Below, in pieces: positions 11,801 through 31,744 of a DNA stretch of 64,000 nucleotides (position 1 is the stretch's first letter; each line of letters opens with the position of its first letter). Source of the DNA: Cristatella mucedo (taxonomy: Eukaryota; Bryozoa; Phylactolaemata; Cristatellidae); the NCBI GenBank assembly GCA_009760855.2, contig WPIO01000018.1, forward strand, positions 5,113,501-5,177,500, read 5' to 3'. Below the pieces are notes generated by a model. It saw only the letters and a program-made list of their open reading frames with translations. It searched no databases and was not told where the DNA came from. The translations under genes were made by a program, and so were the position numbers.

Positions 11801-12232
11801 TGTGTGGCGCCACACAGCTGTGTGTGGCGCCACACAGCTGTGTGTGGCGCCACACAGCTGTGTGTGGCGCGCCACACAGCCACACAGCTGTGTGTGGCGC
11901 CACACAGCTGTGTGTGGCGCCACACAGCTGTGTGTGGCGCCACACAGCTGTGTGTGGCGCCACACAGCTGTGTGTGGCGCCACACAGCTGTGTGTGGCGC
12001 CACACAGCTGTGTGTGGCGCCACACACAGCTGTGTGTGGCGCCACACACAGCTGTGTGTGGCGCCACACACAGCTGTGTGTGGCGCCACACAGCTGTGTG
12101 GGGCGCCACTCTCAGCTGTGTGTCGCGCCACCCACAGCTGTGTGTGGCGCCACCCACAGCTGTGTGTGGCGCCACCCACAGCTGTGTGTGGCGCCACCCA
12201 CAGCTGTGGCGCCACAGCTGTAGCGCCACTGC
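8867..12232. repeat. 3.3 kb satellite of doubly palindromic 20-bp units
   Basis: About 160 head-to-tail copies of GGCGCCACACAGCTGTGTGT and close variants. Both GGCGCC and CACACAGCTGTGTG are palindromes, so each unit has two dyad centres. Three unit types occur: the 20-mer above, its reverse complement, and a fully symmetric 22-mer. The array begins and ends in the same 22-base sequence (8867-8888 and 12211-12232). No stop occurs in any of the six frames over about 1100 codons, which follows from the unit composition and is not evidence for a protein. Confidence 0.97.
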
Positions 12233-13312
12233 AGCTTGTTGTTTTCTCGAGGGCACGAAGCTCCTACACGAAGCTCGGCGCTCGTAAAGGGTGCTGTCGC
12301 GTTAAAGATTTAAGAACGCACGTCGCGAGCTAGCACACCCGTTCGAGGCCGTCGAGTCGTACAGCGAGCAGCACCAATGTACTGAGGTTTTGTGACGATA
12401 GAAAAACAACACCGCAGCAATCAGCGACGCCAATACCTTAGGTATGTGCAAGCTTAGTCCACTTCCCCTGCGCATAGCTAGTCTGTTCCACTGCCAAAGA
12501 AGAGGGCGTGTACATTTGACCATTACGAAGCACCGAGTGCATCCGGCTAATCGTCACTTCAGATACAATTTTAAAAGCTACGACCCGTTTCCTAATAATT
12601 CATAGCCAAGCCGCATTTAGCACATCGATGTATCAAAAAGATTTCATTTCCCTCACGATGCGACGCGGCGGCTTTACAGCAAATGTAAAGCGCCTAGAGA
12701 GATTAAGTTCTCTGCGGGCGCTTTATCAAGTGAATTATTATTATTATTATAATTATTATTTCCTGACCGATCGCCAAAAGAGAAAAGGTATCGGATACTT
12801 TCGCAACTTTTCTTTTTTAGAGCATTGAAGGACCTTTCTCGTAGAAACGCCCTCGGCGTACAGTTTCAAAATGTTTCTCCTGGAAAGGTTACCGATCCTT
12901 TTGAGATTGTGCCAAACATACCTGCCGTTTGAAGATCGCCTCATATGCGGAATTTCAGATTCTATCTGTGTGGATTACAACGCTTTCTTAGACGAAATCC
13001 ATTGATACTTTAGGTGGCTCGCCAAACGTACAAAGCTTCACACTTAACCGAAAACGGGTCATGCAAGTACTGCCAGTCGATAATCACGATTGTTTATAAA
13101 TTAATTCATAGCTAAGCTAGAATAAAGAGGTTTGCTCTAAGAATCCTGCGAAAATAATCCACTCAATTGCTTCAAGCAAACTGTACGTATTCCGAAAAAA
13201 GTTCGTCTGTTCTGGGATTCTGGGCTTGTTAAGCTGTGCGGACGAGAAATAGGCTTGCGAAATCATCCGCGTGAGGACTTCGTTTAATCTAAATCAAGGT
13301 GAAGACCTGGAT
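12233..13312. other. Right flank of the satellite
   Basis: Contains the LINE tail at 12672-12768. The rest is unrecognised and AT-rich from 12830. Confidence 0.45.
12672..12768 (+). mobile_element. LINE family A 3' tail fragment
   Basis: Plus strand: TACAGCAAATGTAAAGCGCC, then the conserved tail and (ATT)n. Extremely 5'-truncated. Confidence 0.7.
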
Positions 13313-13560
13313 AATAATATTGATACATCTGTACAGCACCCTCAGGGAACTTAATCTCTTTCTATGCACTTCAAAGCTGCTGTAAATGAAGCATAATCGA
13401 ATGTTTTATTGTAGCATGCTCGATGTATAAAAGCACAACGTAGTTAGAGATGACATGAACAGGGTCAGCATACAAATATGGTTAGTGGCTGCACGCAAGG
13501 TGTCAGTAAGTCAGACTCGTACAGGACGAGCCCCCTTAAAAAAATCTTGTCTGTCGTCAG
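13313..13560 (-). mobile_element. LINE family A 3' fragment
   Basis: Minus strand, diverged tail (CAGCACCCTCAGGGAACTTA on plus) and UTR with GGTCAGCATACAAATATGG. Confidence 0.65.
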
Positions 13561-13625
13561 TAGCCAGGAAGCGTCGATGCGAGTTCTAAAGTGGAGGTCC
13601 GGAGCAAAAAAAAAATATATATATA

Positions 13626-13761
13626 TTTAATTTATAAAGCGCCATAAGAGAACTTAATCACTATTCCGGTGCTTCACATCTGCCTCGGGGCTCGAGCCCA
13701 CGACCTCGGCCGCACCTTGTTCGAGGCGAGCGCCTTAACCACTGGCCCAAACCAGCTCGCC
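13626..13761 (-). mobile_element. SINE family A, near full-length
   Basis: Minus strand; GGGCTCGAGCCC B box and TGGTTTGGGCCAGTGGTTAA A box with the LINE A-type tail. Confidence 0.8.
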
Positions 13762-14130
13762 AGCTGTTTAGATCTGCAACCTTTCAGTGTATTTAATTAT
13801 AATTTTTATTATCATGATACATTAATTAGCACTGATATTATGTCAAAGGAATTTCCTTGAGTAGACACGAGGTCAGAGGGAAATGCTGCAAGTCATAGCA
13901 GCCTCATTAAAGTAGGTAGGTTTTGTGGTTAAGAGTAGTCCACTTCTTGCCACAGCAACCAACTTGTTGAGCAAAATTAACTCATAACCGGGTTTTTTTT
14001 ACATAGTCTTTTAGATCTAGGACATAACCTGACTGAAATAGCTTCTCACAAATAAATTAAAGAACCAGACCACACTAAAAAGCTAAAACTAAAACCACAC
14101 TAAAAAGCTAAAACACAGTATAAAAAATTA

Positions 14131-14212
14131 CGTTGTCGGCAGGATTCGAACCTGCGCGGGCAGAGCCCAACAGATTTCTAGTCTGTCGCCTTAACCACTC
14201 GGCCACGACAAC
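14131..14212 (-). tRNA. tRNA-Ser(AGA)
   Basis: Read on the minus strand, an 82-base type II tRNA with a 7-bp acceptor stem (GTTGTCG with CGACAAC), A box TGGCCGAGTGG, anticodon loop ACTAGAAAT with anticodon AGA, a serine-type variable arm, B box GGTTCGAATCC and discriminator G. It closely resembles animal tRNA-Ser(AGA). A TTTTTT terminator follows within 10 bases (14122-14127 on the plus map). No intron. The intact stems mark it as a true gene and not a SINE relic. Confidence 0.95.
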
Positions 14213-14529
14213 TTTACTGCTAACGGTTGTCTAGCAGTCATTAAGTATCCTTACTTAACAGGTGGCAAAACGGGATAGCCGTAGTTGTAAGAGCGGCGAG
14301 TCGCTACAGCGTATTTAATACTGCTGTTGGCGGTGTCCACTCACGGCGTCCATTGACTTGTCCCTCTCTCGCTGGTTTCTATAACTATTGATTGTATCAC
14401 TGTGGCCGTCCAATTGTAGGCTGCAGATCTAGAGGCACGAGGGCCAGCCCTAGACGGGGGGGGGGGGCGGCGGCGGAGGTGGTAGTTGGCAAGTTTGCGG
14501 ATGGTCGTACTTTTAGATCTAGGCGTATG

Positions 14530-14660
14530 AGTAGAGATGCTCATACGTATTCATACGTATTTTTCGTATGCTTCGTATTCGTATTCTTCGTATTATTCAT
14601 ATTCTTCGTATACGTATGCTCATACGTATTCATACGTATTCTTCGTATTCATTTACGCTT
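14530..14660. repeat. Imperfect CATACGTATTCTTCG repeat
   Basis: Overlapping copies of CATACGTATT and TTCGTATTC in 130 bases. The flanks 14213-14529 (including a run of G at 14456-14466) hold nothing recognised. Confidence 0.75.
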
Positions 14661-14799
14661 CTTCCTATGCGTAGGAAGAAGCGCATACGTGACCGGCGAC
14701 ATTTTTGATTGGGTCGAAGCGTTTCGCGCAAAAGTGGCAAGTCATTTTCGGCGGAACTTCTTCGGCCTAGTAGCTCACTGTTCGCAGGTCTTCCTCCGT

Positions 14800-15100
14800 C
14801 CTCCCTTCCGTCCTTCCTCTCGCACTGGCTACCAGTCGCGCAGCGCATCGACTTTAAGGTCTTGTAATTGTTACTCACATTTAGGTCCCTTCATTCTTTA
14901 GCTCACCCAGGCTACCTATCGGAACTGCTCTCCTGCCAGGCCAGGCATCGTACTCTTTCGACTCAAGACGCTGCGCCTCGAACCAACCTCAAGTTTTTTG
15001 GAGACCGCGCCTATAGTTCGTGTGCTCCCAAAGCCAGGAACTGACTCCCGCCTGACGTATAGGCGACATGCCCTGACTTGACGACATTTTAAGAGATGCT
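14800..15100 (+). mobile_element. LINE family A C-terminal fragment
   Basis: Plus strand. Contains the CACTGGCTACCAGTC (HWLPV) segment, TTTAGGTCCCTTCATTC and TTTGGAGACCGC, in the same order as in the fuller copies. Frameshifted, with no 3' tail. Confidence 0.7.
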
Positions 15101-15276
15101 AAAAACGCTCCGGCTGCTGTCAGCGTTTGAGCGTTTGATCCTCCTCGTCCTGCGTGTACTTAAGCGTGCAGACACCGTGCATGCTATCGCTAGGCGATCG
15201 TCGCATTTCCGTTCGAGCGCACGTCCAGTGCACGGAAAGAGATTTATTTCTCCTAGGCTGGTGTAAAAAAAATGTA

Positions 15277-15311
<35 letters not shown>

Positions 15312-16034
15312 ATATAAGTCTAGCATTTTCTCGTGCGAATAGCCTTCGAAGCTCTAGCCGCATGAGCAAAAGTAATTTTGGCTTTTCCATCCCCAAGTTC
15401 AACAGTGTGTCAGGCTGGCGCCTCTATCAGAGTCGGAGGACGTAGCGTCGGCGGCGTTCGACAACCGACTACGGCCGGTTTGAGGGGTTTCGCAGCGTGA
15501 AGCGGACGCAGCCTCCTCAAAAAAATGAGGTACGACGACGGTGCGCATTACTTCCGCCGATGCATGTAAGGCGAGCTGAAGCGACGACGTAGCTGCTAAG
15601 ACTCATGAATGCAAGTTTTTACTGGTAGACGACCAATGCGCTGCCGGCGGAGGTCGAGCCGGCAGCTAGCTCCTAGGTAGGAGAGAAATGCGGATGAGCA
15701 GACGACAGTCCGGCGCCAGTCGCGCTCGCCGAAGTGAGCCACGCTGCCAGCAGCTCGGGCAGACCCTGAGGGCTCGAGTCTGAGAGCGGGCGGGCTGCGG
15801 CTGCTGGTGCCGTGCGGCGGCAAGTCTGTAACCGAATCGTGGAATTGAAGCTGCGTTTAAAAAAGGGCGCTACGTCAGCCGTTTGCGGCGTCGTCTGCGA
15901 GTCCTCCCAAACGCCCAATGAAAGTTCGCGATACAGCGGTGCCCGGGTGACTGCTACGGCCCAGCAGGAAACAATTCAAAAGCTTGCCTATTTCATTGAC
16001 AAGAGGTCGTCGTTTATTCAAGTCTTCAGGTCAC
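15101..16034. other. GC-rich segment without a recognised gene
   Basis: An (AAT)n tract at 15276-15315, then CpG-rich DNA from about 15410 to 15960. This could be a promoter island of an undetected transcript, but no exon could be supported. Confidence 0.4.
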
Positions 16035-16150
16035 GGTGAGCTGCGATGGCACACCAGGTAAGGCGGTTGTTTGCTTTTCATGGCCTCGATCCCGAGGTCA
16101 TGGGTTCGAATCCTGCGGTGGGTGATTCTGTAGCGCCCTGCTGGCCTTGG
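16035..16150 (+). mobile_element. SINE family B head fragment
   Basis: GTGAGCTGCGATGGCACACC head and GGTTCGAATCC B box; body and tail missing. Confidence 0.65.
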
Positions 16151-16899
16151 CTGAATTTTAGCGCAAACAAGAGCTGTTCGGCGGCGGGCTAGAGCTCCTT
16201 TGTCCTGGAGCAGTGAGCCAGAGAGGAGCGTCAGTGCGGTTAGAGAGGAAGCGCTTAAGAGCAAGCCAGGAAGCTCTGAGACCAGCGGTGGCGATTCGGC
16301 CTTTAGAATTGGTCCGATATCCGCGGAAGCTGCTGATTGATGTTGGCTGGCCTGTCAACCTCCGTCTTCACTCATTCCAAAAAAGAATCGTCTGGAACCC
16401 ATTCGCCATTCAAGCTGGACAGAGGTGCCCTTCCAGTGGCCTGGGGACGGTATTAATTCCTTACCGTAATGGGCCAATGTGTCGGGCCCAATACCACTAA
16501 GCTCTTGCCCCATTGTCTCAGCTAGGTATTTAAGAGTCGAGCGACGCTCGCTCTTGGTCTTTGGTCTTTTGGTCTTCTGTCTTTGGTCCGGCTCCGGGAT
16601 TCGACACCGTCGGACTCGTTTCTCTGAAAGCGAGGGAGGAGGGCGGGCTGTCCGCCGACGATGGGCGGAACAGGACAAGACAGCGCTAGGAGGATTCGGT
16701 GGACTCCACCGAATACGGTCGTATCGCGCCCGAGCTGGCATTCTGTGTTTCTTTCGTGTTTTGTGTGTTCGCGCTAGCACGTGGTCTCGGCATAGGGGTT
16801 TGCCGGTGCGAGCTAGGCGTAGTTGACGTGTGTGGAGGCCTAGTTCTCCGGTTAGGGTTTATGCTCCAGTTTGAGCTCCGTCTATTTGGGTCGTTCCCC

Positions 16900-16970
16900 A
16901 GTATAAATAAATAAATAAATACTAGCTGATTTAACAGCCTCTTTTTGTATGGTGACAGAAGAGCAGATGT
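16900..16970 (-). mobile_element. SINE family B tail fragment
   Basis: Minus strand: CTAGCTGATTTAACAGCCTC on plus with a (TAAA)n end, splitting a local duplication. Confidence 0.6.
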
Positions 16971-17214
16971 AAGTAGCGTAAGTGTGGAGACGTGTTTCCT
17001 CCGCAAGAGTGCTTGAGGTGGCGTGTTTGGGGTATTCCTTCCGCACAGGTGGAAATGGAGTCCTAGTTCTCCGGGTAGGGTTTAGGCTCCGGTTCGCGCT
17101 CAGTGTGGAGAAGTATTCCCTCCGCAAAAGTGTTAATGCTGTTGAGAACGTGCGAGGAGTGTGGAGATAAAGCTGAACTAGACGTGCAGCGACTTTGTGC
17201 GCTTGCGAATAAAG

Positions 17215-17430
17215 TTCAGTAAAATCCCCAATTTGTGTGTCTCGCTTTCTAATTCACGCCGCGGACTGACGACCCCCTTTAGTAACGGTAAGCAGGTTAG
17301 CGCCTGAAACGCTCGTTTCGTGGCGGCCAGCTTATAGCACGTAGGCGCGCACCGAACGGCATTAGGCGCTAGGCTACACCGCTAGGTGAGCGGCAGGTCA
17401 AGCCTACTCCGCCGAGCCTTCGGCGTTACA
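17215..17430 (-). repeat. LTR-like dispersed repeat, copy 2
   Basis: Inverted copy of 6639-6860; both share the terminus TGTAACGCCG. On the plus strand an AATAAA lies at about 17209, just outside. The DNA upstream (16820-17170) contains a duplicated block, CTAGTTCTCCGG to CCTCCGCAA, at about 16823 and 17052, split by a SINE B tail. Confidence 0.6.
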
Positions 17431-17449
17431 ATTCTGTGTAGCTGCTGTA

Positions 17450-17530
17450 AGCGGGTGGTGATATCCGTAAAGGCTCGCCTGTCGCTAGACAAAAGAGGCT
17501 GTTAAATCAGCTAGTATTGATTTATTCAGC
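17450..17530 (+). mobile_element. SINE family B tail fragment
   Basis: GTAAAGGCTCGCCTGTCGCT and GAGGCTGTTAAATCAGCTAG, directly after the LTR-like repeat copy 2. Confidence 0.6.
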
Positions 17531-19954
17531 TTGAAACCCTGGGTTCTCAAGACCAAAAAAGGCTTGTTGTAGATGAAAGCTGTATTGATTCTACGAGCCG
17601 TTCGTTGTTAACGCGTGAGAATTCATTCGTGCTTCCACAGAGAAAGGACTGAAGGGAATCATGTATTGATGCCTGTAAGTAACGCACGAGTCCAGGCGCG
17701 AGTCTGCTTCTCTCTACGATGCCTCCATGCTTTTGCATATTCGCACTCGGAGGAAAGACTGGGTGAAATTGGAAAAACCTATTCACCAGACCGAGCTTAC
17801 CCTCTTTCACTCGAGGTGTGAAACGGGTTCATATACAGTCTGTCCTCGGCAACCGGTCAGCTAAACAATGCGGATAAGTAATTTATCCTGGGTTTTGCTA
17901 CAATAGTCTTGTCCGTTCAAGTGTTCCGATGGACTGCAGTCGGTCGATAATTCGGAGAGCTGGATCTGGGTACGCCCAATTTTAATTTTCAAAGAGTAAA
18001 TACGTATTTGCTCATCGATGCGCTACTTGGGCTTGCTGTTTACAGAGTGCCGTCCGGATAAGCGCTTCGGAGCACTCCTCACATTTCAGCGAGCTGGATT
18101 TCCGTGGATCTGACTGGATCTGACATCTCGCTGCCCTGCATCGTACGACTCATCCTGCCTGGCGCGTTTCGGCTGCCTTCTCGAGTTCTCCACCGAGTCT
18201 GTCACCGAGCGAGTCGACTTGAACGAGTTCGCACTCTCAAAGTCGCAGGGAACTGGGATGGCCTGAGGAGCTATCGCTCCGCTGCCTAGCTCTGATCGCC
18301 CGAGAAGAATGGGATAGAGTTGTGTGTCCAATTCCAGAAATGGAAACGGTAATATTTGGCCTTCATGAAATACGTTGAAACGGTAATGGGCTAGGCAAAC
18401 GCACGGAGAGTACATTGTCGAATCGATCCGATCCATCGATGCCTCGGTGGCTCTTGTCGTCACGTGTTACGGGTACGAAACATTTCCACGACCGCGGAAA
18501 GTCAGTCGTAGTACATTTAGTGAGGCTACAGTAAACGCGGCGCACGAATATGGCTACATTACATACGTGTGACGACACTCCACCTTCAGCCGGGTCTTAG
18601 CCAAAGGGCCGAGGTGCTCTCATGTCGCGACCTAGGTCACGGGTTTTCGTCCTGCATTAAGCAATCCTTTATTGCCAGCTGTATATTTTTTATTAGGATG
18701 AGGAGTGGCAAAGGCTAGCAGCAGCATTAGCTTGTCTCATTAACCTGGAAGGTTGCTATAATTACTGAACGTGAAGCAAATACGGACCAGGTCCCTTAAT
18801 AGGACCACAGCGTGTCGAGCTGGTTTGGTCCAGTGGCTAAGGTGCACGCACCAACCGAGGTTCCTCGGGCTTGTCTTTAGTTTGTCCGGGGGAGGGTTGG
18901 CAGCCAACAATTTTGAAAGTCGACAGCCAGATGCTCCGAAGGTATACCGCTAGCCAATATCACCAATGAAGCTTAACACCTTAATGGACAAGAAGTATTC
19001 ACCGATGCCAATACTTGGACAAATACAGGCATATAGGGACAACATCGCGAGGATTACAAGTTCTTAAAAGTTCCTAAGGTTTTATGAAAGGTCATTGCAT
19101 GCACTGCACTTGAGTGTCATTCCTACTACTAGGCACTGTGCAGATCAATTCAAGTCTCTCCCACAAATCCTACAGATTTGCAAGTGATCTCGGCAAGCAT
19201 CAACTTCTGTCGAGGCACGATTGGTGGCAGATAAATACAATGCACGAATGCCACTTTGGTATCTGATTTGAGTAACGTGCTGCTGGGAAATGCACTGCCT
19301 AACTCGGACATAACTAACGGTTGTCTTAAACAGGATGGGAGAGAAGATATTCTTACAGCAGTATAACGACAATCAGGAAAACCACCCGACGACACTGCCA
19401 GAGATTGCTGCAATCGGCCTGGATGTCACAACGACTTTTAGGTCATATGCAGGAACCGCTCAGCTCAACCAGCTAAACTGCTGTGCTCCAAGGATAAGCG
19501 GCACGTATATTTAATAAAGACTCAATGTAGAGCTTTTTAAAGTTCCTTAGGAAACAGGCGTAGACAAACGGCTAAGAAATAACAAGTATGGCCTAGTTAA
19601 AATGCTATTATGGCCTAGGTCGAAGAGTATGACACATCGTGCCGCGCCTGTGCCTTGTCACGGTAGTTTCACTGTTGGCACTCTATACCAACCCGTAGTG
19701 GTTGACATCGATGACAGATCAAGACGACCTCGACCGATCAGGCCGCTTCAGGTTGGCTCCACCTCGGACGATGACGTAGCAGCTTCAGCAATGACAGGCC
19801 ACATTGGGACTCTTCGTGTGTTGCTTGTTTTAATCGTCCCAAATCAGCTTGGGGGAGCGGTGCACGTAATTTCGCAGCAGTGTGTGAAAAGCCCAGTCCT
19901 CCACGGTTCTGGCACGGTCACACTATCAATCCGAACACATTGACAGCTGCTGCC
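17531..19954. other. Intergenic DNA, mostly unrecognised
   Basis: Holds the SINE A head at 18817-18905. The remainder shows no homologous coding or tandem structure. Confidence 0.45.
18817..18905 (+). mobile_element. SINE family A head fragment
   Basis: GAGCTGGTTTGGTCCAGTGG matches the head; the tail is missing. Confidence 0.6.
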
Positions 19955-20215
19955 CTATTGTCTGCATTCCTTTCCAGCCGTCCTAAGCTTCTACTTGCAT
20001 GCTACTCACTTCCTCGACTACCCCCCTGGCTCAGATGCACTTTGTCATTGTTTCTTTCACTTTTGCTTTCTCTTTATTGCTTGAGATGAAGTCTGTTGGC
20101 TACCAAATGCTTACCGAAAGCCGCTCAGGCTGCGAGTGCTCCCTACAAAAAGCTCCGACGTAACATCCACTTAGTCTGGAGTAACAGAAGGATATACATC
20201 GTATTACATACTATA
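19955..20215 (+). mobile_element. LINE family B 3' UTR fragment
   Basis: Plus strand. Matches the 33625-33840 UTR of B1: CTTGCATGCTACTCACTTCC, GAAGTCTGTTGGCTACC and GAAAGCCGCTCAGGCTG. Confidence 0.75.
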
Positions 20216-21495
20216 TATTCAAACCCACTCTTCGATGCCAAGTTGTCAAAGCTATATCGTGCCAGGTCAGATTTGCATTTCTACTACAGTGTATGTGAAT
20301 TTTTCCGGAATGAAAGGATAGCAAAACAAAATGATCGTGTCTGAGAGCCATGCCGGAAGCCCGATGCCACTGAGGTAGGGGTGGGTACTGCTGGCAGCTT
20401 GGGATACGGTCGCGGTGGTCAGGGGGAGGGTGGGAGATGAGAGAAAGTACCAAAGGTAGACTAACTGCCGACAGAAAGCTCGAGAAACATCTGGCGACAT
20501 CCGGCCACATATTACACGGCAGGGCGCAGGAACCGAAAGTCAGCGCTACGAAAGGCATATACCGTAAGCCGCACGACGCAGCTGGCCGCGAATGCATACG
20601 GCAGGCACACGTCGTATCGTCCTGACTCCGAGTCTTTGCCCGGCGGCCAGGTTATCGCACGGCCAAGATGGCGGGTTCGACCTGTGTCGCAGGCACTTTC
20701 TTATTGCCCACAGCTAGCCGGGTGAAAGCTTCGGCAAACTCTCTTTTGCCACTACAGACATGAGGCCGCACTACAGACATCAGGTACCCTGGACTTATAC
20801 CTTATTCGCTTATATTTACTAGTGTAAGCCGACTCCCTCTGCCCACACCTGTCAGTAGGCAACACACTTAAACAAGCTGACCATTTTCAGCTCATAGGCG
20901 CCATTTCGGCGGCAGACGCACGACTGCGCCGCCGCAGTCGTGCAAGTATCACAAGCGAACAGCAGCTGCATTCTTTGTCGTCCGCAGAATCGGTCGGATG
21001 CAATTGGTAGACAGAGAAGGTAGGTGCCCACGAAGGCCGGCGAGGTTTTTGAGCCTTTGCAAGTACTACACGTCGCATTACACCGGAAATGCAGTGCGTC
21101 AACCTCGCATGGCACAGAGAAATGTGGTCACTCGCGCACAGGCGAACCGACGTATCTTACTTCTGGTGACCACTGCTTACGTGGCCGTCAGATGCGGCCA
21201 AGCCTGGCTTCTGTGCTCACGCCGAAGTGCTGCCGTCGGCGAATTTCCGGTCCGGTGCGCAGGCCGCTTTGAAACAAAAAGCCGACGGTGGTGCAGCAGC
21301 AGCTGCTGCTGGTACCTCCTACTAGAAGCCAGCGGCACCACACACACACACACATGCAGACATCCTGCATTTCGATGTCTGGCGGTGCAGTCCCACGCCG
21401 AAGGAGACCGGGCAAAACCAGTTCGCTCGCACGACGGACCGAGAAAATGGCCACCGGGTCTTCTCCTCCACATCCAGTTGCTGCTTGAGCAGCTA
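20216..21495 (-). other. 3' flank of GID4
   Basis: Must include the GID4 3' UTR, on the minus strand just below 21496. No AATAAA was seen in the first 600 bases. A tRNA-like SINE relic lies around 20630-20760. Confidence 0.4.
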
Positions 21496-30395
<8,900 letters not shown>

Positions 30396-31140
30396 GGCGG
30401 ACCCGGGCCGATCTCCGGCGGCATGCCGATGCGGACCGCTCGAGCCCGGCGAGCTCCGGCGAGCAGTCGCGACGACGCCGCGGCGGCGCGGCGGCGATGA
30501 CGGAAGCGCAGAGCCAACGCGGTGCGCCGGCGGCGGGGGCGCGGCCAGGACTGCTGAGCAAGCGCAAACGTGCCGCAGCTGGCGGCAGCCGAATCCGAGG
30601 GGTGCGACCACGTCCAACTCTATATCGTTAGATTAGCCCCACTGGAGTGCGTATTGCATCGTCACAGGCCGCAACTTCTTCCGTCCGGACGCCAGCTTCC
30701 TGGCGGAGCCACGCCCCCCTGGTGGCGGTTGGGCTAGCCCACCAACGCCCCCGATATTAGCGCCGACCCGTGCCGTCGCTGTCGTTTCGTGGAATGGCGC
30801 GCAAATCTGGCATAGAAGGGGTCGCTTAATTGAGAATACGATGGCCGGCTCTAGGGACTGAAAGGGCAATTCGCTATTGCTCTGTCTGCAACGTGCGCGG
30901 TGAGTCCGTAGTTGGTCAGCTTGGGGTTGTGTGACTGGATGGCGGTAGGAACCTTAGGAGGTCCAAGCCACGACCGCAGGCGACGGGCTTGCTGGTGGAA
31001 GTGGGTTTGCGGCCGCCGCTGAGAAAGTGCTTTGCGATTAGAAGGTCGCCGGCCCAGTATTGAGTGTTGCAACTGGCGGCTGGCTTACCGCGAGCACGAA
31101 AATGCCTAGGCTAGCCGGTGGGTAAGTAAGTGTCTGTGGT
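30396..31140. promoter_or_regulatory. CpG-rich region upstream of GID4
   Basis: Very CpG-rich to about 30620, then moderately GC-rich to 31140. It lies immediately 5' of GID4 exon 1 on the minus strand and is the likely promoter. The frame of exon 1 stays open here back to a TTG near 30617, with no ATG. Confidence 0.45.
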
Positions 31141-31147
31141 GAGTAAA

Positions 31148-31285
31148 AAAAATACTAGCCGATTGAGCGACCTCTTGTGTATAGCGACAGAAGAGCCTCA
31201 AAGGCTGTCACCACCGTTTGTAGCGGCAATACGGGATCGCCGCCGCAGGATTCGAACCCACGAGCTCGGTAGAAGCCTGCGATTG
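31148..31285 (-). mobile_element. SINE family B
   Basis: Minus strand: B box GGTTCGAATCC-type (GGATTCGAACCC on plus), body AGCGACAGAAGAGCC on plus and a diverged tail. Confidence 0.7.
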
Positions 31286-31409
31286 CCGGCGATCAGAAGT
31301 CAGCGATTGAGGCCGATCCTGCCGCGACAAATGCTCGATGCAAAAGAAAGCTTACACTCGACCGAGAATATTGTGCACCTGCGCAAGTGCGATTCCCTCC
31401 GATTAGCTC

Positions 31410-31586
31410 CGATTAGTGGCAGCATGCACAGTGTCAACACCCATAGGCACGCAGAGAACGAATCGCACGGACCTCCACTAAATGCTGCTAGAAATAGATG
31501 CTTTGTTAGCTTCTTTTTAAAGTCGTCAAGTCAGGGGATGTCGTTATGCCAGCAGTCGGAAGTTAGTTCCCGGCTTTGGGAGTAAA
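31410..31586 (-). mobile_element. LINE family A UTR and C-terminal fragment abutting a SINE
   Basis: Minus strand. Contains GTGGCAGCATGCACAGTGTC and CTAAATGCTG, as in the UTR of the full copies, and breaks exactly where a plus-strand SINE A begins. Confidence 0.7.
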
Positions 31587-31712
31587 GCGCTGGTTTGGCC
31601 CGGTGGTTAAGATGCTCGCCCCGACCAAGGTCTATCATTGGTCGTGGGATCGAGCCCCGTGGCATATGTAAAGTGCCTAAATAGAGATTGAGATCTCTTA
31701 GGGCGCTTTAAA
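31587..31712 (+). mobile_element. SINE family A, near full-length
   Basis: GCTGGTTTGGCCCGGTGGTT head, GGGATCGAGCCCC B box, then the LINE A-type tail. Inserted at the end of a LINE A fragment and followed directly by a CA tract and LINE B1. Confidence 0.82.
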
Positions 31713-31744
31713 AATTATATATGTATACACACACACACACACAA

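Noticed and set aside
8756-12333. Six overlapping open frames of more than 1000 codons
   Set aside because: They follow from a 20-bp palindromic repeat lacking stop trinucleotides; the peptides are pure 20-residue repeats on both strands with no domain.
15410-15960. CpG-rich block as a promoter with a first exon
   Set aside because: No homologous peptide, no paired downstream exon and no convincing donor in frame.
16393-16430. WNPFAIQAGQR peptide resembling the TOM1 N-terminus
   Set aside because: It has no nearby start codon and no phase-1 donor. The exon at 39437 fits on every count.
30396-30617. N-terminal extension of GID4 upstream of MPVK
   Set aside because: The frame is open but contains no ATG; it begins at TTG. 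Non-AUG initiation cannot be judged here.
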